This document shows positions 20,940 through 29,223 of a stretch of DNA of 64,000 bases, one piece after another. Both the position numbers and the translations under genes were made by a program. The stretch's first letter is position 1. Each line of letters starts with the position of its first letter. Location of the stretch: assembly GCA_036346255.1 (NCBI GenBank), contig CM070639.1:27186165-27250164 (forward strand), written 5' to 3'. The notes under the pieces are model-generated. The model made no database searches and was not told the origin of the DNA. It saw nothing but the letters and a program-made list of their open reading frames with translations. This DNA comes from Ampelocalamus luodianensis. Its lineage: Eukaryota > Streptophyta > Magnoliopsida > Poales > Poaceae.

Positions 20940-21930
20940 ATTAAAAGAAAACCCGGACCTCCACAGGACTAATCTTGGTACATTCACGACCTCTCCAAGA
21001 TTAGATATGGGCCTTAGGTTCTTTTCCGCAAAAATCTCGATGTCTAGGACCTCCACCGAGGTCCTCTTTGCAAAGACCTCCTTGGTCATTATGCAAAGAC
21101 CACCTCGGACCACCCTCGGGTCGTCTTTGTAAAAACCACCGTGGCCTTTTACAAAGAAACCCCTTCGAGGACCTCTTAGGCTCGATCCTAGCCGTTCCAC
21201 GACCTCCCGGTTTAGATCGGCGTTAGATCTCATTTCGTAAAATCTTTAGTGCTCAGACCTCCCTCCGCGTCGATCTGGACCGTTCAGGACCTCCCTAGGT
21301 CTAATCCGAGCCGTCCAGATCTCCTCCGATTAAAACCCTATCGCTTAGGACCTCCCCGAGAAGATCTTGGTTATCCAAGACCTCCTCGTGTCAATCCCAG
21401 CCGATCAAGACCTCCCCGAGTAGATCTTGACCGTCTAGGGTCTCATCCTTTAGATCCGAAGCTTTAGGACCTCCTCCTCTGGTCTAAACCGTTAGATTTA
21501 GATCTAACGGGCTAGACCTCCTTCCTCAGATTTAAAGCCTTAGGACCTCCCTCGTTCATCTTGGTCGCCCAGGACCTCCCTCTCGGGATCGTGTCCGTTA
21601 AAGACCTCCCTCGGGAGATCTAGACCGTTGAAGACCTCCTCCGTGAGCTTTTAGCCGTCTAGACCTCTCTCCGAAGGTTTACCCGTTGGACCTCCTCTAG
21701 TGCTCGGGACCGCCAGATCTCGATCCGACGGTCCACGACCTCTGATTAAGCGCGTGAGACCTCCTTGCGTGCGCGTGCACGCGACCGGTCGTGATCGTTG
21801 GATCGACCTCCACGGTCGAACCTCCCGGTCACGGGAGGAGGTGTTATGCGTGGCTGTGCTTGAGGCTCGTGGCCGTCGGACCTTGATCTAACGCCCACGA
21901 CCTCTCCTTGTCTTCGATCCGTTGGACCTC
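20940..21930 (+). repeat. GACCTCC-type degenerate repeats, main block, LTR A
   Basis: About 1 kb of loosely periodic 30-45-bp units of the type (AG)GACCTCC-C/T-rich-(A)GATCT-(GA)CCGTT. Units are diverged from each other but aligned between LTR copies. The block includes a near-palindrome with 9-bp arms CCGTTAGAT/ATCTAACGG at 21489-21510. Confidence 0.85.
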
Positions 21931-22639
21931 CGAGAAACTCAAGGTTTCCTAAGTCTTTTCTTTGTTTCAAATTTCAAAAGTGCATAACTTTGTCATTTTA
22001 ACTCCTTTTTGAATGATTCCATTCTGTAGCTTGGTTATAGTATAAAATTTAATTTGAGAAGGAAGTTAGGCGTTGTTATGTAGCGAAAATGGTTTTAACT
22101 ACATGATCTTGTTTAGTGTTGAATGATATCTAGAAATTCATTGAAAATTTGTAAAATGCATAACTTATTCTCTGTAATTCCAAACTGAGCAAACTAAGTT
22201 TTGTTAAAACCTACTAGGGATATCTGTAATATGGAATAGGTCTTCATTTGATCCTTGCCACTGAAATTAAAGATCTACTAGTTTTAGAACTTAGAAAAAT
22301 CATAACTAATTCGTTATAACTCCAAATTGTGCAAACTCAGTTTCTGTTGTTAGGGTACCATTACCTACCTACCATAAAAATTTCAGCTTCGGTTCATTGT
22401 AGAAATTTTCGCCATGAACAGTAACCAATAGGAATTAAAACTGGATTTATCAGTGAGCAAAATTGTTTAGGCATAACTTTTCATGCTTAGTCCAAATGAA
22501 GTGATTCTTGTTTCTAAAATTGTCTAAAATCAACCTCTAGCTGCTGTAGAAATTTCATTGGATTTGGATGTTCTTTGCTGTTGAGTTCCTTTTGGTGTTC
22601 TTCGTTCTTATCGGTTTTTATTGCCTTTTAAAGCTAGGT

Positions 22640-22730
22640 TTGACATTTCGCGGTAACCCCGAGAGCGATCCTCCGCAGCAGTTTGAGCAACAGCCAGCGC
22701 AAGCAGTTTGATCATGTTAATCCCAGTATT
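22640..22730 (+). other. Coding-looking conserved patch 1, LTR A
   Basis: One frame reads GNPESDPPQQFEQQ and continues in copy C as SKQFDHVNPS. Family D has GNPENDPPQQVEQQQAGKQF at 37680-37740. Most differences are at third positions or are conservative. It could be a small exon or a structured RNA. Confidence 0.4.
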
Positions 22731-22949
22731 TTAAGTATTTATGTTGTTTACAACTTCTATGTATGCATTGCTATCTTGTTTTAACTATTGACGATAGTTG
22801 GCCTAGTAGATGCATTCCTTAAACAAATAATCATCCTCTACTACCATGAGCCTAGGTTATTGCTGTGATTAGAGTTCGTGGATGAGCTCTTGTCACTTAG
22901 TAGTTGCGAATTAATTGCTTAGCCATGCTTAGTCTCCGTAGAAATGGGC

Positions 22950-22971
22950 GGTTATCGACTTGTCGATAACC
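22950..22971 (+). other. Perfect hairpin, LTR A
   Basis: Arms GGTTATCGAC and GTCGATAACC with a TT loop: ten Watson-Crick pairs. Confidence 0.7.
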
Positions 22972-23472
22972 TTGATCTATAAAACTTATTATGATTATGA
23001 TTTCAACCTTGTGCCATGTCTACTTATGAAAACTAAAGCTGGAAGCAAAATGATTTAGACTTGGGCACAACGGTATGATTGGTGTGATTTTCGGGTGTGA
23101 CTGGAATGGTGCCCGGGTCATTAAGGACCGAGTTACTTGCGCCACCGTCTTGAGCAATTTGCGTGCTAACCACATTAGAGGGTATGGGACCTCTCTTGAC
23201 TTAGTACTTTGGCGTGTATTGGCTCCAGTCGCAGAGTCGCAGAGGGATGGGGTGGAGCATTGTAGTGTCCGAAGGTTTCCCCGTAACGGGTGGTTGTCTT
23301 TCGCTTGCAATGTAAGCGTATGGGTTTCTATCCATCTGAGCGGCTCGTAGTTAATACACAAGATTGGAAATGTCTCGTAGGACTTAGCCGGGCGGCATAC
23401 CTTCTGTGAGTGTGCTTGTGGCTTGAAGGCGGTGCGAGTGTGGGTACATTGGTACACCTGCGCAGGTTAAAA

Positions 23473-23484
23473 CTATTCGAATAG
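23473..23484. other. 12-bp palindrome CTATTCGAATAG, LTR A
   Basis: It lies 763 bp before the LTR end within a conserved run containing GGTACACC, TTAAAA, the palindrome, CCTCGTCCTAGGTTATGG and ACACGCT. The same word occurs in every complete LTR of families A, D and M. Confidence 0.7.
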
Positions 23485-23849
23485 CCTCGTCCTAGGTTAT
23501 GGACACGCTCGGCTACGCCCCGTGAGAACTAGACTACAACCTTTTAAACTAAAACTTGATGGGTGGTACGAATCTGGGATTCGTGCTATGTTGTGGTGAC
23601 TATTGGGGTAGTCACTTCCAGGTGGTTCTTGTATGTATCTTTACTTACTGTTACTTTGATAATGAAACATATTTGCAAACTTGCTTTTAAATGTATTATA
23701 TTATTGCAAATAAATTTGGCTTTGTGCAAATGAACATATGGCCTCCACCTAAATAAGCTTGCATGTAGTTTATGAATAGGTCTGCTATTCCACACGTCAG
23801 TCTTGCGGGTACAAAGACAATCTTTGTACTCAGATGCTATGCTTAATTG

Positions 23850-23920
23850 TTTTGTTGCAGAGGAAGAAGGTGAGCCTGAAGGGCCTCACTTTTGTGAGCT
23901 GTGTTGTGGTAGCTATGGGC
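23850..23920 (+). other. Putative 3' splice site and coding-looking patch 2, LTR A
   Basis: A T-rich tract ending TTTTGTTGCAG (AG at 23869-23870), then an open patch EEEGEPEGPHFCE. Confidence 0.4.
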
Positions 23921-24250
23921 GACTAGCTTAGCGGCCGTCGGTTGCCTTAATGGGTGTGTGGCTAACCGGTCATTGTTGTTCTAGCCATCTTGGCGCTTTT
24001 GCTTCCGCTGTCATTCTTGTATATTGTTCTATTTGGCCGGTCGGCTCTCTTTTGTAATAACTTTACTTTAGGTCGTTGTTGAACTTAGTGATATATGTTG
24101 TATGGAATTGATGTGTAATTTTGTGATGATGTACATATGCTGCAATTCTGGGAAGCATATGTCCATCGAGGCTTAGAATGTTTAATTAGTAATGCTAGAG
24201 CCATTTGGAGGTTAAGTGTTACTAGTTAAATATTCCGGGTCCTCACAAAG

Positions 24251-24264
24251 TTGGTATCAGAGCC
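24251..24264 (+). promoter_or_regulatory. Primer binding site, first array unit
   Basis: TTGGTATCAGAGCC, three bases after the LTR A end (CCTCACA). tRNA-iMet type. Confidence 0.93.
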
Positions 24265-24852
24265 ATACTGACCGTAGAAACCCCTAGCTTGGTCGCCTCT
24301 AGGATATTTTGAAAACTTACTTTAAAAAGGTTTGTAAAACTTAAGTAAGTTCTCTAATTTTTCTCCTTACCTGTCTTAGCTTGCTCATCTCACCTTGCTC
24401 TCACTTAAGTTTGAAAAAGTTGTTCCTCTCTTCCTTTCAAAAATTAGCATTTATCGATTAGTTTGGTTTTGGGAGAAACATGAGAGCTTGGAGAAAAGAA
24501 TTTGGACAGCTAGCTAGTGGTTAGTAATTAAGGTAGGAAATGAGAGGTAAATTCAACTAAAACTTGTGGGAATGAAAGGGTAAGGAGTGATATGAGATTA
24601 GCTAATGCCTATACTCTATTAGGTGGTTATACCTTGATTTTTGGACTGTTTTGAGCTAGAAATTAGTGCTGAAATTTTGGTTCTTCGCAAACGATTGCTC
24701 GTTCTTCCATACGGGTTAGTCGTTTCGGAAAGTTGATTCGGTGACTTATAGTCTCATGTTCTCTTGTGGCTATTCTTTGGTTATTTTAACTAAGTTTGGA
24801 TGTCTGTGCTCTTGGGTCTTGAACTGTATCTAACTTGTCTTAGTAAATCAGG
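24265..24852 (+). other. Untranslated leader, first array unit
   Basis: 588 bp between PBS and gag ATG, nearly identical to 47603-48187. No gene seen. Confidence 0.7.
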
Positions 24853-25950
24853 ATGGCTGGTGGGACACGAGCGGCGAAATCACCGTAGTCCCGATGAGGA
24901 GCTTCCTCCTCCAACCATGGCGGAAGTCCTCATGCAGATCGAACGCAATCGTTCGGAGGACCGTAGGGTGTTGGAGGTTATCGCCAGAAACACCTCCACT
25001 CCCTCTGGTGCCTCCGGATCTGGAGGTGGTGGACACCAGACTCGTGGGGGGCTTGCGGAGTTCCTCCGTACGCAGCCTCCTACCTTCTCCCGGTCCGAGA
25101 TCCTTGACGCAGGCCGATCAGGCTGCGCTCGATTGAGCGAAGCTCAACGCCGCTCGCTGCCGAGAACAGAGCGGGCACTTTTCGCATCCCATCGGTTGGA
25201 GGTGCGGCACTCTCATGGTGGGAGAATTTCTCGCCATGCACCCGCGGACACGTGGTCTCGTGGGAGGAGTTTCGATCGCCTTTCCGTCGGGCCCATGTCC
25301 CCGCCGCCTGATGAAGTCAAGAAGAAGGAGTTCTTGCGCCAAACAGGCGCAATCGGATCGAGTACCTCCATGAGTTCAACCATTTGGCGAGGCGCTCCTG
25401 CCGAGGTGGCCACCGATGAGGCCAAGCGGAGAAGTTCATGGAGGGCTTGTCGAGGAGCTTGAGTGACAAGCTCTCTTGTGGATTTCACGACTTCCGCACC
25501 TTGGTGGACAAGGCCATCATCGCCGAGCACAAGGCGAGAGCGCTGGCGAGTCCCGCAGCGCAAGTGGGAGGCCCGGCCGCCGCACAGTGGCCTCGTTCGT
25601 CCCCGAGTTGGGCCTGCACCGTGGCCCGTTCCTTGGCTTCACCACCGCCGAGGCCTTCGCACCGCCTCCCCGTCCTCCGCAGCCGTGGCTCACCACGCGC
25701 GCGCTGCGACCAGCCAGCAGGTGTTCCCGCAACCCGCGCCGACGCCACCGCTTCTCATCGCATAACAAGGGCCACTACGCGAGTAGTTGTCCTAAGAAGA
25801 TCGAGCGGCCTCGTCCTAATGGAGGACGCGGCAAGGGAGTGGTCACCCACCGACGTAAGACCCCGGGCTTGGGGCGGCCGAGTCAACCACATCTCGGCCG
25901 AGGAGGCATGTGAGGCGCCCGACGTGGTGTTGGGTACGCTCCTTGTTAAT
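24853..25950 (+). pseudogene. gag: gag, first array unit (A), frameshifted
   Basis: The ATG at 24853 opens MAGGTR. The conserved reading continues in shifted frames: MAEVLMQIERNRSEDRRVLE, GGLAEFLRTQPPTFSRSE, then ALFASHRLEGAALSWWENF-like capsid sequence, a basic region, and the end of a zinc knuckle (HNKGHYASSCPKK) near 25765-25800, followed by GRVNHISAEEACEAPDVVLG. This is a Tekay/Del-like gag of normal order. Nearly all frame changes coincide with CAG, CTG, CCG or CGG words that differ from unit C (48188-49290), so some may be sequence errors. The first two knuckle cysteines are not readable. Confidence 0.88.
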
Positions 25951-26450
25951 TTGCATCCTGCTACTGCTTTATTTGACTCGGGCCGCATTCTTTTATTTCG
26001 AGGTCTTTGTCGTTGATTGTGGGCTTCACCGTGATCCTTTGGGATTCCATCGATTCGCTCTCGGGTTCGAAATGAGAGTCGACCAAGTATGTCGGGATGT
26101 TCCTATCCACATCGAAGGAGTGGGATTCTTGGCGAATCTTATCCTACTCGACTCGGCACGCTTGGATGTGATTCTTGGCATGGATTGGTTGTCCCAACAC
26201 TTGGGGCAAATCGATTGTGCGTGAAGATTGTCTACCTCACCACCCTTCGGGTGAACAAAGTTGGGTTTTCCAGCTTGCGAGAACCCCATCTATATGTCCT
26301 TGAAGCAAAGCCGCATTGGAGATCCGTGATGTTCCCACAGTATGTGAGTTCGTGGATGTCTTTCGAAGACTTGCCGGGCATGCCACCTGCTCGAGATCAG
26401 GAGTTTGTGATCGAAAGTTGCCCTGCATCGCCCTATTTCTAAGAGACCGT
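25951..26450 (+). pseudogene. pol: Protease and PR-RT linker, first array unit (A)
   Basis: Visible are ATALFDSG at about 25965, with the frame lost directly after the active-site DSG, then VDCGLHRDPLG, VPIHIEGVGFLANLILLDSA and RLDVILGMDWLSQH, and the RT entry DLPGMPPARDQEFVIE. This is a Ty3/gypsy retropepsin lying between gag and RT. Unit C breaks at the same place but with different bases, which again suggests a sequence-quality problem at a GGGAGC-like word. Confidence 0.85.
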
Positions 26451-27220
26451 GACGCATGCCTCCTAATGAGTTGGAGGAGTGAAGAAGCAACTGGGTGAGC
26501 TGCAAGAGAAGGGTTTTATCCGTCCTAGCTCATCTCCTTGGGGTTGTCCAGTTATCTTTGTGAAGAAGAAGGACAAGACCTTGCGCATGTGTGTTGATTA
26601 CCGTCCGCTTAATGAGGTGACGGTGAAAGAACAAGTATCCTTTGCCGGATTGATGATCTCTTCGATCGCTTGACCGAGCACGAGTCTTCTCAAGATTGAC
26701 TTGAGATTGGGCTATCATCAAGTCGGGATCGGGCCGAGGATATTCCTAAGACACCTTTGCTACTCGTTATGGTCTTTACGAGTACACCGTCATGTCTTTT
26801 GGTTTGACTAATGCTCCTGCTTTATTCATGAACCTAATGAACTCGATATTCATGGGGTATTTGGATAGGTTTGTGGTGGTATTCATCGACGATATCCTTA
26901 TCTACTCCAAGAGTGAAGAAGAGCATGGTGAGCATCTTAAGCTTGTGTTGGGCAAGCTGCGTGAGCACCGCCTGTATGCCAAATTCAGCAAGTGCGAGTT
27001 AGTTGAAGGAAGTGGCATTCTTAGGCCATGTTCTTTCACAGAGGTGTGGTGTGGATCCTAGTAAGGTCGGTGATGTGCTATCTTGGGGTCACCCAAGTCG
27101 ATCCACGGATGTGCGGAGTTTTCTTGGTTTGGTGCTACTATCGCCGCTTCATCGAGAATTTCTCCAAGATTGCAAAGCCTATGACTGAACTGCTCAAGAA
27201 AGACAAGAAGTTTGAGTGGT
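26451..27220 (+). pseudogene. pol: Reverse transcriptase, first array unit (A)
   Basis: Motifs in order: KKQLGELQEKGFIRPSSSPW, GCPVIFVKKKDKTLRMCVDY, RPLNEVTVK, the first catalytic Asp region LLKIDLRLGYHQV, YEYTVMSFGLTNAPALF, and the catalytic RFVVVFIDDILIYSKSEEE (about 26870-26925), then FSKCE and the connection FLGLV/YYRRFIENFSKIAKPM. The family box is FIDD, typical of Tekay/Del chromoviruses. Frame breaks lie near 26640, 26735, 27000 (a CTGG present in unit C is missing), 27045 and 27090. Confidence 0.92.
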
Positions 27221-27660
27221 CCGCTGCTTGTGATGTGAGTTTTCAGGAACTCAAGAATCGGTTGACCTCAGCCCCGGTGCTTGTTCTCCCTGATATTCAC
27301 AAGAGTTTTGATATCTATTGTGATGCTTCTCGTCAGGGTCTTGGCTGTGTTCTTATGCAGGAGGGCAAGGTTGTGGCCTATGCATCGCGGCAGTTGAGGC
27401 CTCATGAACTCAACTATCCTACTCATGACTTGGAGTTAGCTCGTGGTCCATGCACTCAAGATTTGGCGGCATTATCGATTGGTAACCACCGTGAGGTGTA
27501 TTCCGACCACAAGAGCTTGAAGTACTTGTTCACCCGGCAGATCTGAACCTCAGGCAAAGAAGATGGTTGGAATTGATCAAGGACTATGATATGGGTATCG
27601 AGTATCACCCGGGCAAGGCCAATGTTGTTGCAGATGCGCTTAGTCGAAAGGTGTATTGTA
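27221..27660 (+). pseudogene. pol: RNase H, first array unit (A)
   Basis: LTSAPVLVLPDIHKSFDIYC leads into the catalytic DASRQGLGCVLMQEGKVVAY (first Asp at about 27320), then LRPHELNYPTHDLELA, the region around VYSDHKSLKYLFT (second Asp), and MGIEYHPGKANVVADALSRK at the end. Frame losses at about 27440 and 27540 correspond to GCTGCTG and CCAGCCAG in unit C. Confidence 0.92.
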
Positions 27661-29190
27661 ACGTGTTGATGCTCCAAGAGCAGCAGCCTACCCTCATTTC
27701 AGAATTCCAGCGCCTCAATTTGGGTTTGATCGAGCACGGTTCTCTTGCTACCTTGGTTGTGCAACCAACCTTGGTGGACCAAATCAAGGCGCACAGAGGC
27801 GGATGTGGGTGTGAGCGGATCAAGCGTAACATCAAGGATGGGATAGCCAAGTGCTTTTCAGAGGATGAGCATGGCGTTGTGTGGTTTGGGCAGCGTCTTG
27901 TGGTTCCTAAGGTCATGGAGTTGCGGGATTTGATTCTCCACGAAGCCCATGATTCTCCTCTGTCTATCCACCCCGGGGCTACCAAGATGTATCAGGACCT
28001 TCGTCAGAGATTCTGGTGGACCCGTATGAAGCGCGAGATTGCCAGGTTCGTTGCCGAGTGCGACGTGTGCTGTCGTGTGAAGGCCGAGCATCAGCGTCCA
28101 GCAGGTCTTCTTCAGCCCTTGCCAGTGCCAGAGTGGAAGTGGGATTCCGTTGGCATGGACTTCATCACCGGGTTGCCTCGTACTTCTTCTGGGAAGGATG
28201 CCTTGTGGGTCATCATTGACCGCTTGACAAAGGTGGCCCATTTTCTTCCAGTACGGGCGAAGATTGATGTGAGTCAGTTGGCAGACTTGTATATATCTCG
28301 CATTGTGAGCTTGCATGGTGTACCACGAACGATTGTGTCAGATCGTGGTTCTCTTTTCACCTCTCGTTTACGCATAAGTTGCAAGAGGCTATGGGCACCC
28401 GTCTTACCTTCAGTTCGGCTTACCATCCTCAGACCGATGGTCAGACGGAGCGAGTCAACCAAGTGTTGGAAGATATGCTCCGTGCTTGTGTTCTTTCCTA
28501 TGGGAAGAAGTGGGAGAAGTGCCTACCATTTGTCGAGTTCTCCTACAACAACAACTATCGAGCCGATCTTGGCATGGCACCATTTGAGGCTTTGTATGGG
28601 AAAAGATGCGTAACCCCATTGAACCTGGTCGAGGTCGGTGGCGCGCTTTTCGGCCCGTCGATCAATGAGGCCGAAAGTCAAGTTCGATTGATCGCGAGCA
28701 TCTGCGCGCAGCGCCGATCCGGACAAAAGAGCTATGCGGATCGTCGTCGCCGTGAGTTGAGCTTTGAGCCCAATGCCTTTGTGTATCTCAAAGTCTCACC
28801 CTTGAAGGGCCATCAGCGTTTTGGCATCAAGGGCAAGTTGGCTCCTCGATATGTTGGACCTTACCGTATCATCGAGAGAGTTGGGGCAGTTGCATACAGA
28901 TTGGAGCTACCAGCTGCACTTGAGGGTGTGCATGATGTGTTCCATGTTTCACACCTGAAGAAGTGCCTCCGTGTCCCGACTGAGGAAGCTCCGTTGGAAA
29001 CTCTCGATGTGCAGGAGAATTTGACCTACCGCGAGCATCCTGTTCGCATTCTTGAGGAATCTGAGCGGAGAACAAGGAACCGTGTCATCAAGTTCCTTAA
29101 GGTTCAGTGGTCAAACCATTCTGAGGATGAGGCAACTTGGGAGCGAAGATTGCCTTCGTGCGATTTTCCTTCTTTCTTCTCGAGTAAACG
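27661..29190 (+). pseudogene. pol: Integrase with chromodomain-type tail, first array unit (A)
   Basis: The zinc-binding domain HEAHDSPLSIHPGATKMY ... CDVCCRVKAEHQ is followed by catalytic core Asp 1 in SVGMDFITGLP, Asp 2 in TIVSDRGSLF and Glu in HPQTDGQTERVNQVLEDM. The C-terminal region has KSYADRRRRELSFEPNAF, KGKLAPRYVGPYRIIERVG, GVHDVFHVSHLKKCLRV, then a chromodomain-like segment VRILEESE ... FLKVQWSNHSEDEATWE. The frame shifts at about 28370, where unit C reads TTCTGGC, and at about 29145. As read, the frame runs through the PPT and ends 20 bp inside LTR B; a GAGTAA one frame away at about 29182 is the likely true stop. Confidence 0.93.
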
Positions 29191-29211
29191 GAATCTCGGT
29201 CGAGATTCTTG

Positions 29212-29223
29212 TAAGGGGAGAGT
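29212..29223 (+). promoter_or_regulatory. Polypurine tract, first array unit
   Basis: TAAGGGGAGAGT directly before the LTR B start TGTAACATCCC. The same tract precedes LTR C (52560-52571). Confidence 0.85.

Larger units (their letters stand above)
18989..24247 (+). repeat. LTR A (5.26 kb)
   Basis: Begins TGTAACATCCCAATTTTAGG and ends GGGTCCTCACA. U3 is about 1.1 kb, and the R/U5 after the TATA box is over 4 kb, which is unusually long. It carries GACCTCC repeat blocks, a donor-like and an acceptor-like splice site, a hairpin and a 12-bp palindrome, each listed separately. Open frames within it come from the repeat blocks and are not treated as genes. Confidence 0.95.

Noticed and set aside
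25438..26016. 192-codon open frame in unit A and a 164-codon frame in unit C (48800-49294)
   Set aside because: They are shifted frames over the gag basic region. They are not independent genes, although parts in the correct frame belong to gag.
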